This document shows positions 34,546 to 47,477 of a stretch of DNA of 64,000 nucleotides, in pieces. Within the stretch, counting starts at the first letter, position 1; every line of letters begins with the position of its first letter. The stretch comes from Cymbidium sinense. Lineage: Eukaryota; Streptophyta; Magnoliopsida; Asparagales; Orchidaceae. The stretch lies in contig CM038228.1 of NCBI GenBank assembly GCA_021442155.1, forward strand, positions 88,121,737 through 88,185,736. The letters are read 5' to 3'. The notes below the pieces were generated by a model, which saw nothing but the letters and a program-made list of their open reading frames with translations, searched no databases and was not told the DNA's origin. The position numbers and the translations under genes are program-made.

Positions 34546-37500
34546 CTTCTTTGATGGATTTACATCTGATTCTATCCAAGCTCAATCGAGCTTAGATCTT
34601 GCCCTAAAGGGTGGACGGATGTCCTCTCCCGCAAGGAAGATCAGTGATGGATCATGGGCCATCCATCCGCACATTTGGATGGACGACCATGATCAAGATG
34701 CATAGGATATTTGATTTAATCCTTTAATACCACGGGCTTAATCTCAGTCGTATGATCTTTGATCACGGATGGGGAGAAAGCGCGTAGCGTCGCCGCTGAC
34801 ACGATGTTATGATGTGACAACTTAAATAGCCTCTCCCGTCATGCCACGTGGAAAGCGCGCACCACGTCAGCCTCCACATGGTGTCGATGGGATTAGCTAT
34901 TTAATTAGGGGATTTATTTAACTATCCTTAATCATGGAAACTTCATAATTGCATAACTTATTCTAAAAAATTCCTAAAAATACAAAGTAAAAAAGCATTG
35001 GAAAGATAATTCAAGGAAAATATTCTAAAATTAATTTCACTAGATTTTGATTAGTGTTATTTTCTTAATTAGGGTTTTAATGAAAACTTAATAACTCTAA
35101 TTACTCCCTAATTATCCCACTGATTAATTCCAAATTTTCTTGGGATTTATTGATGGATTAATTAAGGGAATCAATTTATGAATCCTTAATCACTCTCTTA
35201 ATGTAATTAAGAGTAATTAAGCATATGAATAGTTATTTAATCCCTTTATTAAGTTATTTAAGCCTTGCTTAAGTATAGAAGAGGTTTGTGGAATGGATTT
35301 GGGGAATTGTTTCTAAGCCAATCTCTAAACCCCTTTCCTTCCTTAATCCAAACTTAATTAAGGGATAATCCCCTAATCACTTGCTTAATAAATTTGATAA
35401 AATTTTCAAAACATTCTAGAACCTAATCAATCCATCTTAGGTAGGTGCTTATGTGTTCAATAACCTAAGTAGCTCAAGGAAATCAATCCAACCTACATAT
35501 GTGGGAAGGGTTAGGAAAGTACTTAAATTAAACCCATTAACTTAATTAATCATTAATTGTGAGTCAATTGCATCAGGAACCTTTCTTTCCTAGGTGCATT
35601 GCTGATTTAAATTCCTTTTGTGGTTTTATGTCATATCATTGGCTCATAATTATTTGATTAAATATGTTAAAGTGGTATAGGTAAGGGGTAATTAACACAT
35701 TTAATTCACACCTTAACCTAACCAAAGCATAAAATTGATCTAATAACCTAAGAATTAAACTAAAACATCATACACATGTGGGAATGAGTTAGGACTAGCA
35801 AACTCATCTCACATTTCTCAAATTGAAATTAAACTCAAACAAAATCCAAACTCTCTTTAAAATAAATTTGATTTACTTTAAATAATCATATTCATAGGAT
35901 TGTCTTTATAAATTAATTAGGGTGAATGAATTTACATGCTTTCATCACTTTATTTCTTTCCTAATATGCTAAATGTGTATGCCATATGAGAATCATGCAT
36001 TCATGCTTTTTGAAAATCAAATTAAAAATGAAATGTCTCCTTTATGTCAAATTGCATGTTTTGGCTAAAGTAAAAAATATGAATGGCTATTATCACTATT
36101 AAAGCAAAAAATTATTTTCAAAACCCATAAATAAAACATAAAAACTGAAAAGTATGCTACTTATAATTATTTATTAGCTTGCATGTGAGTAAAATATAGA
36201 GATGTGCATAGTGTGGCTTTCCTTCTCTTTTCTTTTGGCATAGTTTTGAATAAGATTTGGCAAAGTGTATAGTTCATTTGAAAAGAACACAACACTTTCT
36301 TAGATCCACTCCTATTCATTCCTATGTCATTACTTAGGAAGGACATCCACACTTACACATATAAATTGCATAAACAAATCAAACAAACAAAATACAAATT
36401 TTTGCATATTTCTTTTTCCATTTATTTCTTTTGTACATGTGTATGTATTTAAGGAAAGTGATATTTTAGTCTGGACAACCCTAGGGTTGTGAGGCTTTAA
36501 GTAGCCCTAAGTAGGTCTGTACCTTACACCCCTGGTGCTAACAATGGTGTCGTATTAACTTATGCCTTTCATACATATATGTGTGCATATGAAAAATGGA
36601 TAAAAGAATCCCTCTACTTAATGAAAATCATGCATCATAAAGCATCCAAATTTTCTTAAGTAATATCACTTAGCATTCATTATGAAAGTGTGTTAAACAT
36701 CCCCATTTATATGTATAGATATGCTTAGGATTCATATATGCATGTTATACATGTTGGGAAAGAAATAAAGTGTTATGTGTTTTGTGATATTAATTCACTT
36801 TACTTAATCTTAAAATGCCTTTCTCTTTGAATAAGTTTGTTTAGGGAAAATCTAAAGTTAGGATAAATTAAAACACATAATAAAATATTCACTAAATAAA
36901 ATCAAACATGAATCTACTTTAGAAATTACTTAAGGTAGGGAAGGAAAGAGAAGTTCTCTTCTCTTTTTCCTCTCTTTACAACTTAGTAATTAATTGTAGG
37001 ATTCACTTAAACCAAATCAAAAATGCAAAATAAAATCAAACAAAGCAACTAAATCACTTAAATGAAACCACCCTCTAAGTTGAACATTCTCATACTTAGA
37101 AAACTTCAACCTTAAAGTCTAGCTAAGCATACCACACAAATCTTAAATAGCACACACATTAGGCTAAGTCACTACTTCTAGTCCTATGTTAGGGTGGTGC
37201 ATGGTTTGATGTTTATTTTTTATTTGTGATGTGATTTTTTAGTCTGGATGTTAGAGTGAATGTGTGTAGAATGAAGGTAGGATGATTTAGTCTAATCATT
37301 ATCTTCTGCAGGGGATTATGCTTAAGGGGCAATGTAATAAAAATATAAAATTACTTTTGCTGTGCAGGAGCCCTAAGAATAATCCAATAGGCCAGGTGGA
37401 CTTGATTACTTATTTTTAGGGTGCTAAGTCCAATGTACATACTTGGGATTTGTATTATTTTTTTAGCTCATCTTTGTTTTGTAGGTGTTAGTTAGATTTA

Positions 37501-39310
37501 CTTTTTCTTTTCATGTAATTTTGTTATTAGGATTTTAGAATGATTGCTATGGGGAATTAGGATGAGCATTAGTCATAAGATCTCATCTTATGTACCATAT
37601 GAAGCCTTTAGAGCATCCACCTTCCAACCATCCAAAAGACGGAACCAAAAGATGAAAGAAGAAAGAAGAAAGAAGGAAGAAGAAAAAAGAAAAGAAGAAG
37701 TGAAGACCCCCCACCATAACATGAATTCCTTTCTTAATTATAATTAATTCATTTGTAATCTAGGTTCTATAAGGGTAGAGCTCGGCTACCCAATTTGCTT
37801 TCAGGTTTGTGCGGTGGTGCCCGGCCACACATGGCCTTTTATTCTTTTGCGTTAGCTTTATAAAATGATTGATATTCTATTTAACTTGTGCATTAAGATG
37901 GCATCTTTTCCTAATTTCTTTCTTGCTTGATGTATGGCCTGGATGATGATTAGGCTCTTAGGAAAAATAAAATCTTTTACCAAATTAAACAACTCAAAAT
38001 TTGAAATGAACAACTCATAACCTTATCTAAAGCTTAGGTTAAAAATCAAGATAAAAGAATTAGCAACCCCTTAGCTGGATGTTGTCATTTCTTTCCTAAC
38101 ATCATGTATAAAAACATATTGCTTCACTCTTGATTGGAGGGCTTCCACCTTTTCCAGAGAATTTGGCTTGACCTGTGAGAGCCATGGTGGAAACACACCT
38201 TCTTATCTTGCTAATTTTGGCCCATAATCTAATTTCTCATGCATTAAACATAAAGATTCCTAAAGCCTGTGTCAAATCGATTGTCCAAAATAAAAATAAA
38301 ACATATGAAAATTTTTCATTAGATTTAAGTCATTTGAAGCATGCCCTTACATGATCTAGTCTCTTAGGGAGTGTGTTTACGGACTTAGTCTCATTCTAAA
38401 TAAATAACAACCTTGTTATCTTTCATAAACATATGACTTGCCTACATATTTTAAAATTGTAGGAGGAGTTAGTTGGTGGCCACACCCAGGTGGTTGTAAG
38501 TCCAAACAGTCAGGTTGATTATCCTCTCTTGTGGAGGTAAACCAAATACCCATTTTTTGCTTTGGATTTAGGTCATGCTTTTGGTCCTCACCAAAGCTCC
38601 CTAGATTTAGGTTCTGAGGTTGCTTCTCCCTTTTGCGGGCCATAAGTATAAATTCTCACCTCTTAGGCATTTCCATAACCTTGTACTATAGAATTGTAAG
38701 CCCTACATTTCTAATAAAAATTCAACCCAAATAAATTAATTCAATTTCAAAAATGTAAAGCTCAATCACAGGGTAGTTTGGGATGTTTATTAGGCTTCCT
38801 TATATCTTAAGCATCCCCTACTTATTTTCATTTGGCTTTGATAAGAACTCCCTCCTCTTGATCAATCCCACTTGACTTTCTAAAAATAAACCAATCGATT
38901 GATAGTCCTACCTTTCAAAATCTTTGGAGACAATGGTCATTTACCTTAATCGAGAGTATTCATATGGAATCCTATTTCTTATGATGTCATTAACTATGGG
39001 ACCTACCCCTATAGGGAACTTAATGAACCCGATTTAAAATAAACCTACTTTACTTTTCAATGTAAAGTAGGGGAAGAATCTCTAGTATTTTCTGAAGAGT
39101 CATAGTCCTTAGGAGTCCTTATTGAGGTGATTAGGTCCATTGTAAGGTGATGACTTTTATCTTTGAGATAGTACACCTTTTCTCAATGTCGTACCCAATC
39201 ACTCTAATAAGAACATCTGTGGATCTACATGGCATCCCAACAAGACATTTTTTATTTCTATTTTCTTTTATCCTCTCTTCCAAAAGGGGATAGATGAAGG
39301 CAGAGATATA
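34546..39310 (+). repeat. Partial A-type LTR in + orientation (arm of a giant inverted repeat)
   Basis: Its sequence is the reverse complement, co-linear throughout, of 39972-44790 in A's 5' LTR. It shares the CpG-rich block (34740-34890 with 44461-44640), the LTR tail around 37760-37840 (TATAAGGGTAGAGCTCGGC and GTGGTGCCCGGCC words), the purine microsatellite, and the final block with AAGTAGGG and GATGAAGG words. The first 2.8 kb of the LTR are missing at the left, where the LINE abuts. The last few bases are missing at the right, where element A's hairpin leader resumes. Confidence 0.75.
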
Positions 39311-39700
39311 AAAATTTTTCACCACAAGAGGTTTCATATGTGCTTTTTGAAAAGGTGAAAATTCTAACTTAACACATGTGGAATGTGTTGAGTGGAATTT
39401 TGCAGTTGTGATTTTTCTTGAAGATGTAACATCCATCCAATACATATTGAATGAAAAAACCCATCTTCAAATTTTTTGCTTTTTGAAAATTTATGGTTGT
39501 TGGAATTTTATTTTTGAAATATTTCTACATGTAACAGTTATGAAAATTGTTAGATGTAGTGCAAATATTTTATTAAATGTATCTTGAAAAAGTGCTTTTG
39601 AAAAGTAAGCCTTTTATGAAGGATTTATTTTATCTTTATTTTTAGAATGAACCTTTCCTTACAATAAAAATGGTAAGGAGGAAGTCTTTTAATCATTTTC
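39311..39700 (-). repeat. Continuation of element A's hairpin array
   Basis: The array resumes with the 20-base word at 39333-39352, identical to 30382-30401 and in the same orientation. Stem-loops occur at 39358-39401 (AAAATTC with GAATTTT plus CTTAACACA with TGTGTTGAG), 39517-39570 (arms 39517-39536 and 39548-39570, about 18 pairs) and around 39649-39685 (CCTTAC/GTAAGG). A weaker one lies near 39430-39455. This shows that 30451 to about 39321 is an insertion into one continuous leader. Confidence 0.7.
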
Positions 39701-39926
39701 TTTTTATTACATTTTTATTTCCATCCATTTGGGGAACCCAACAAGGGTTTTAAGATTAACACGGGGTGAGGTCCTAAAACCTAAAGATGTTATCTAGCTT
39801 AACTTTAGAATGAAATAAGCTAAGTGCCAATAAAAAGAAAGATAGTCTTAGATTCACACCAAAGTACAAACTCACTATCGATACTTGGAGACAATGATCA
39901 TTTACCAAAGATGGAGAGAGAAATCA
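39701..39926 (-). other. Leader of element A next to the primer site
   Basis: In element sense it follows the primer site with TTTCTCTCTCCATCTTTGG (39904-39922 complement), which is shared with elements B and C, then enters the hairpin array. No open frame of note; the apparent + strand frame at 39824-40009 crosses the primer site and LTR end. Confidence 0.55.
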
Positions 39927-39944
39927 TCCCCAGCGGAGTCGCCA
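39927..39944 (-). promoter_or_regulatory. Primer binding site of element A (tRNA-Arg, perfect)
   Basis: On the - strand it reads TGGCGACTCCGCTGGGGA, complementary over all 18 bases to the 3' end of plant tRNA-Arg(ACG) with CCA. It lies about eight bases inside the 5' LTR boundary. The perfect match contrasts with the 15 of 18 in elements B and C and fits A being younger. Confidence 0.9.
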
Positions 39945-41473
39945 AAAAAATCTGTGATGAAAATCATTCTATACATCTCTTCCTTCATCTATCTCCCTTT
40001 TCTTTTTAGGGAAGAGAAGGATAAATGAAAACATAAATATATATAATACATCTTGTTGGACACCACATAGATCCGCAAAGGTTCTTATTGGGGTGATTGG
40101 GTATAACATTGAGGAAAGATGCACAATCTTGAGAGATAGAAGTCACCAACCTACAATGGACCTAATCACCTCAATAAGGACTCCTAAGACTATGGGTCTT
40201 GAAATGTGCCAGAGATTATTCCTCTACTTTACATGAAAAAGTAAAGCAGGGTTTATTTTAAACAGGTTCATTAAGTTCCCTATAGGGGGATGCTCCCATA
40301 GCTAATTATATCCTAAGGAACAAGAATCCTTAGGAATACTCTAAATTAAGGTAAAATATCATTATCTCCAAAGATTTTGAAAAGGTAGGACTATTAATCG
40401 ATTGGTTTATTTTTAAGAAGTCAAATGAGATCTATCAAGAGAAGGGAGTTCTTATCATAGCTAAATGAGAACAAGTAGGGGATGCTTAAGATACTAGAAA
40501 GTCTAGTAAGCATCCCAAACTACCCAATGGTTAAGCTTTATATTTTTTAAATTGAATTAATTTATTTGAGTTGAATTTTCAATAGAAATCTAGAGCTTAC
40601 AATTCCATGATACAAGGTCATGGAAGATGCCTAAGAGGTGAGGATTTATGCTTTTAAAGGAAGTAGCAACCTAAATCTAGGGAGCTTTGGCGAGGGCCAA
40701 AAGCATGACATAAATCTAAGGTGAAAATGGGTATTTGGTTTACCTCCATAAGAGAGGATAAACTACCCGACTGTTGGACTTACAACCACCTAGGGGAGGC
40801 TACCAACTAACTCCTGCGGTTTTCAAATATGTAGGCAAGTCAAATGTTTATGCGAGATAGTAAAGTTGTTATTTATTTAGAAAGATACTAAGTCCTTAAA
40901 CACACTCTCTAAGACATTAGATCAGGTAGGGCATGCTTTAATGACTTAAATCTAATGCAAATTTTTTATATATTTTATTCTTATTTTGGACAATCAATTT
41001 GACATAGGCTTTAGGATTCTTTATGCCTAATGCATGAGAAATTAGATTATGGGCAAAAATAGCAAGATAAGAGGTGTGTTTCCACCATGGCTCTCACAGG
41101 TCAAGCCAAGTTCTCTAGCAAGGGTGAAAGCCCTCTAATCAAGAGTGAAATAATATGCTTTATATGCATGATGTTAGAAAAGAAAGTATACATCCAGCTA
41201 AGGGATTGCTAATTATTTTATCTTGATTTTATAACCTAAGCTTTAAATGAGGTTATGAGTTATTTATTTTTAATTTAGGTTGTTTAATCGGATAGAAAAT
41301 TTATTTTTCTAAGAGCTTAATCGTCCAAGCCATACATCAAAGCAAGGAAGAAACAAAGAAAAGATGACATCTTAATGCGTAAGTTAAACAAACATCAATC
41401 AATTTATAAAATTAGCATAAAAGAATAAAAGGCCATTTGTGGTCGGGCTCCACCGCACAAACCGAAAACAAAT

Positions 41474-41508
41474 TGGGTAGCTGAGCTCTACCCTTATACA
41501 ACCCGGAT
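41474..41508 (-). other. Conserved TATAAGGG and GGGTAG/CTACCC block in LTR
   Basis: On the - strand a TATAAGGG word runs directly into GGGTAGAGCTCAGCTACCC, whose ends GGGTAG and CTACCC are complementary. Counterparts: 37766-37796 (+), 7280-7310 and 58720-58755 (+, element B, partly decayed), and 11017-11035 in LTR D (partly deleted). Role unknown: the first part looks TATA-like, the second is a potential stem-loop. Confidence 0.45.
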
Positions 41509-44460
41509 TACAAATGAATTAATTACAATCAAGCAAGAAATTCATGTTATGGGGGTCTTCATTCTTCATTTATTCTTTCTTCTTTCCTTCTTTCTTCTTT
41601 CTTCTATCTTCTTTCTTCTTTCTTCTTTTGGATGGTTGGAATATGGTTGCTCCAAAGGATTCACATGGTACAAAACATGTAATCTTATAACCAATGTTCA
41701 TCCTAATCCCCCATAACAATCATTTCAAAATCCTAATTGTAAAATTACATGAAAATGGGAAAATGAAATCTAACTAACACCTGCAAAATAGAGATTAGCC
41801 AAACAAACCATACAATCCCAAGAATGTATATATATGAATTGGACTTAGCACCCCACATATGAGTAACCAAGTCCATCTAACCTATTTTAAATTATGCTTA
41901 GGGGTATAAACACCTGCACAACAAAAGTACTTATATTTTTTATTTATTACAATGCCCCATAAGCATAATCTCTGCGAAGATAATGATTAGACTAGATCAT
42001 CCTATCATTCATTCTTTGCACATTCACCCTAACATCCAGACTAAAATATTATATCAAAAAATAAAAACAATGCATCAAACCATGCACCACCCTAACCTAA
42101 AGCTAGAAATGGTGACTTAGTCTAATGTGTGCTTTAAAAGGTTTCTATGGTATGCTTAGCTATGGCTTTAATGTTTAGATTTTCTAAGTATGAAATATGT
42201 TCAACTTAGATGGGTGATTTTATTTAAGTGATTTAGTTACTTTAGTTGATTTTATTTGTGTTTTTATTTGGTTTAAGTGAATCCTATAATTAATTACTAA
42301 GTTGTAATGAGAGGGAAAAGAGAAGAGAATTTCTCTTCCTTCCCTACCTTAAGTAATTTCTAAAGTAGATTCATGTTGATTTTGTTTAGTGAATGTTTTA
42401 GTATGTGTTTTAATAAATCCTAAGTTTAGATTTTTCTTAAACAAACCTATTCAAAAAGAAAGGCATTTTAAAATTAAGTAATCTGAATTAATATCATAAA
42501 AACATAACACTTTATTTCTTTCCCAACATGTATAATATGCATATGGATGAATCCTAAGCATATCTATACATATAAATGGGGATGTTTAGCACACTTTCAT
42601 GATGGATGCTAAGTGATGTTACTTAATAAAATTAGGATGCTTTATGATGCATGATTTTCATTAAGTAGAAAATGGTTATTCTTTTATCCTTTATTCATAT
42701 GCACATGTGTATGCATGAAAGGCATAAGTGAGTACGATGTCATTGTTAGCACCAGGGGTGTAAGGTAAAAGACCTACTTAGGGCTACTAAAGCCTCGTAA
42801 CCCCTGGATTGTCCAGGCTAATATACCACTTTCCTTAAATACATATGCATGTACAAAAGAAATGAAAGGAAAAAGGAAAAATCCAAAAGTTTATGTTAAT
42901 TTGATTTTGGTTTGTTTATGAAATTTACATATATAAGTGTAGATATCCTTCTTAAGTAATAACATAGGAATGAATTGGAATGAATTTAAGCAAGTGTTCT
43001 ATTCTTTTCAAATGAACTATACACTTTGCCAAATCCTATTCAAAACTATGCTAAAAAAAGGATAATGAAACCCACACTATGCACATCTTTATATTTTACT
43101 CACACACAAGCATATAAATAATTATAAGAAGCATACCTTTCAGTTTTGATGGTTGATTTATAAGTTTTGAAAATAATTTTAGATTTAATAGTGATAATAT
43201 CCATTCATATTCTTACTTTAGTCAAAACATGCCATTTAACATAAAGGAAATATTTCATTTTAATTTTAATTTTTTTAAAGGAATGAATGCATGATTTTTA
43301 TATGACATACACATTTAGCATGCTAGCAAAGAAATAAAAGGATGAAAGCTTGTAAATTCATTCACCCTAATTAATTCCTAAAAACAATCCTATGGAATAG
43401 AATTATTTAAAGCAAATCAAATTTCTTTTAAAGAAATTTTTTTTTATTTGAGTTTGATTTCAATTTGAGAAATGTAAGAAGGTTTGTTGGTCCTAACCCA
43501 TTCCCACATGTGTATATCATTTTTGTTTAATTTTTAGGTGATTAGATCAATTTTATGCTTTGGTTAGGTTAAGGTGTGAATTAAATGTATTAATTACCCC
43601 TTACCTACACCACTTTAACAAATTTAATCACATAATTATGAGCCAATGAAATGACATAAAATCACACAAAGAATTTAAATCAGCAATGCACCTAGGAAAG
43701 AAAGGACCTAATGCAATTAGCTCATAATTAATGATTAATTAAATTAAAGGGGTTTAATTTAATTACTTTCATAACCCTTCCCACACATGTGAGCTATATT
43801 TTGATTTCCTTAAGCCACTTAGGTTATTGAACACCTAAGCATCTACCCAAGAAAGAATTGATTAAGTTCTGGAATGTTTTAATTTTAAAATTTTGATTAA
43901 TTAAGCCATTTAATTAAGTGATTAGATTAGTTAATTAATTTTTCACCTTAATTAGATTAATTCAAATGAAATAAACTTAAGAAAAAAATATATGGGAAAG
44001 AACCCCTAATCTCATTCTCTAAGTCCACTCACTATTCTAGACTAATTAGCAAAATTAATTAGTGGATTTATTACTATTTAAAAGATAATTAATCATTTAA
44101 TGAATTAAGAGAGTGATTAAGAATAAGCCAAGCAATTTCCTTAATTAAGCCATTAATAAATTCCAAGAAAATCATGAGAGGTAGAGGTCATCCCATTAAT
44201 CATTTCTCAGAAGTTTGGAATTAATCAATGAAATAATTATGGAGTAATTAATGTAATTACATTCCCAATAAAATCCTAATTCATAAAATATCACTATTCA
44301 AAATCAAGTGAGATTAATTTTAAAATATTCCTCTCTGAATTACCTTTTAATGTTTTATATTTTATATATTTTTTTGATTTTTCTATAATTAGTTATGAAT
44401 ATTTGATGTTTCCATGATTATTAAGTAATTAATCTCTTAATTATATGGCTAATCCTATTG

Positions 44461-44640
44461 GCACCACGTGGAGGTTGATAGAGCGCACGCTTTTCATGTG
44501 GCATGATGGGAGAGGCCACTTAAGTTATCACATCATAGCCGCGTCAGCGATGATGCTACACGCTTTCTCCGCATCCGTCTGATCAAGGATCAGACCACTG
44601 AGATCGAGCCCGTGATATTAATAGAATTAAATCAAGGATC
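44461..44640 (-). other. CpG-rich block with G-box in element A's 5' LTR
   Basis: It holds CACGTG at 44465-44470 and CpG-rich words such as GCGTCAGCGATG, and is mirrored at 34740-34890, where about 14 CpG occur within about 150 bases. This is a likely transcription-control region of the LTR by position and composition, which is inference only. Confidence 0.5.
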
Positions 44641-47472
44641 CTACGTGTCTTGATCATGGACGTCTATCCAAAACACATGGAAGGACGACACAAGATCCAT
44701 CCCTGAGCCCAACTATGGGAGATGGCCACCGTCCATCTTCCATGTCATGATCCAAGCTCAATTGAGCTTGATTGAGCTCAAACTCAACCCACACCATCAT
44801 CATGCAAGGAGATAAAGATATAACAATCCATTTCACTTGGGGTGAAACTTTCCTTCACAAAGGACCAAAGAAAATTGAAATTATGCTTGGTTTTGAATAG
44901 TACCTCATCGGAGACTATCACCGGGGCTCAAATTGATGAGGTAGCTTCATCTAGTGGAGACAAGGCTCTGTTAAAAGTTTCAAGCCTTGGGGTTGAGTAG
45001 ATCTCTCTATGGACCAAGCTCACCTTCAAATCCTTGTGGCCTTGATTGAAGTCACCTCTCCCTTTCCTTTAGAACTTGGATTAAGCTTGGAGTGAATTCG
45101 ATTGAGTCCTCTGATGAAGCTTGTAAGAGGAATTGGCTTGATTTGAAGTAATGGATGAGATGGGTTTTTACTTGAGCTCCTGTATTTTTAGTTTAGAGAA
45201 ATCCAAAAATAGGGAAATGGAAAATGCTTAGGAAACCATGTGGGAGCTTACAATCACTTTTTTGAGTTCTATGCTTCAATCAAATAAGAGAGAGTAGAAT
45301 TCAAGTGAAATTAGGGGGAGTATATCTCCCCTAGGTGAATCAGATGGCCACAAGCTTCCTTACCATTTTGATCAAATACACCTACTTGGGTGGGTTTGTT
45401 AGGTCGTTTGGGGTGGCATTGCATTCAGTTTGGCCAGAGAGAGGTAGTGGAAGAGTGCCATGTGCTTGAAATGAGTGGAGAATGATTCCCATGTGCCCAT
45501 GTTCAAGTAAGTGGTCAATTTTTACCTTGGGTTGGATTGGGCTGACCCAAACCCATTAAGTCATGTGCACCATGTCCATTAATGACAATTTGGTCCACTT
45601 GACCAAATTCCAAGTGGTTTTGATTTTAGGTTACCCTATGGCCTAGGGTTAAAATGGTCATTTGTCCTTGATTTTAGTTTGAATATGTTTGGTATGATTG
45701 AAAAATGGGTTAGGCCAAGTTTCATTGAATTTGGAGTTGGTTTGATATGATTTGGCTCATGTTGACCCATTTAGGTCAAAATGGGTCAACTTGGGTCAAG
45801 TTGACCAATTAGTCAAATTGGGTCAAACCAAGGTTGGGTCAAGTTCATATGACCATTTGAAATATTTTGGCATCATTGGTTTGGTTCAATTTGATTTATA
45901 TTTGAATTTGGTTCATTTGATTTCATTTAGGTCAAATGGGTCAAGTTGACCAATTTGACCCATTTGGCCTATTTGAGTTAGGTCATGGGTTGGTTTATGT
46001 TTGGTTAATCATTTGAAATGGATTGGTATCTTAGATTTGGCTTAATTTGACCTTTTAGGCCAAGTTGGGTTCAAGGTCAATTGAACTAGGTTGGGTCTAG
46101 TTGACCAATTGAGGCTTTGGTCAAATTCAACAATTATTCTTGAATGAACTTGACCCATTAGTTTCAATAAATTTGGCTTAGATCAAGTTTTGACACATTT
46201 TGACTTTTTAGGTCAAGTTGGGTCAACTTGGGTCAAGTGGCCAATAGGGCTAGGTTAGGCTCAAATAGTTGCTTGGTCAAGTTCAAACATTGATCATGAA
46301 TGAGTTTTGATCAATGGTTTTAATAAATTTGGCCTATGGTAGATTTGGCTAGTTTAGATTTCATTTTGGTCAAATGTTGACTTGTTCAACCCTTAGGTTT
46401 GACTTGGTTTGATTTGAGTGATTGGTCATCTCATGATGATTGTTGCTCACAATGTGAGGCTTAGCTGGGCTTAGTTCAATCCAATTTGGGTAGGATTAGA
46501 ATTTGGCTCAAATGGGTACTTTAGGTCACTTTGGATCAAGTGAGCCTAAGTGGGTCAAATGGCTTGGTCAAAGCTTGATTTGAGTTTGATTGAACTCACA
46601 TATGGACTTATGATTGAAATATAAATCCATTTGCAAGTGGTTTGAAGTCAAATGGGTTTTGATTCATTTGACAATTTCAAGTTCAAAAGGGTGAACATGA
46701 GTTTGACTTGGGTTCAATTTTTTAATTTAGTTTTGGTTCGATGATTAGAGTTTGTATTTATATTGGGATTCATGATTGAAGGATTGATTAAATCATGAAG
46801 ATAAATCAAGGGTTTGGCTTGATTTGAATTTGATTTGGCTAGGTTCAAGAATTTGACTTGGAAGGCTTAGGTTGGGTTTTGGTTGAATTTGAGTTTGAGT
46901 TTTGAATTGATTTTTGAATATTTGAATTTATATTTCATTTATATTTGTGAATATAAATAAGAATAAAAATGGGTTATGAGAAAATTCCTTGAATTTGAAT
47001 TGATTTAGATTTGATTTAGGTTAAGTCCATAAGATAGAATCAAAGTGACTTAGGAAAGATTTTTATTTGGATTTGAATTTTGAATTTGGTTTGATTGATT
47101 TGAATTTATATTTCATTTATATATGTGAATATAAATGATAATATAAATGGGTCATGAAAAAATTTATTGAATTTAAATTGATTTGGATTTAATTTAAGCT
47201 AAGTCCATAAGAGGGAATCAAAGGACTTAGGAATTTTTTAAAAAAAACTTGGAATTTCAATCATAAGCTTCAATCATTTGGAATTGATTTGAGTTTGAGA
47301 AAATCAATTAGGTTGGAATTGATTTAAGTTTTGATATTGATTTGATTTGGAGTTTGGAGTTAGTTTGATTTAGAGTTTGACTTGAAGGGAGGAAGTGAGG
47401 AATTGGTTCAAGCTGTAGGGTAGGCAAATTTTCCTAACATCCCTAAGGCATGACTTATTCTATGGCTAACTC

Positions 47473-47477
47473 TTCTA
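47473..47477. repeat. Target site duplication, left copy (TTCTA)
   Basis: It immediately precedes the TG of the solo LTR and is identical to 49516-49520. The uninterrupted homologous site at 17771-17777 in the other A LTR reads CTTCTAAG. Confidence 0.95.

Noticed and set aside
37544..37747. Charged 67-codon frame rich in Lys and Glu
   Set aside because: It is produced by the purine microsatellite in the inverted LTR fragment.
41474..41508. tRNA-like A-box in the AGCTCAGCTACC word
   Set aside because: No B-box, no cloverleaf and no CCA-proximal arm follow; the word is part of a conserved LTR block.
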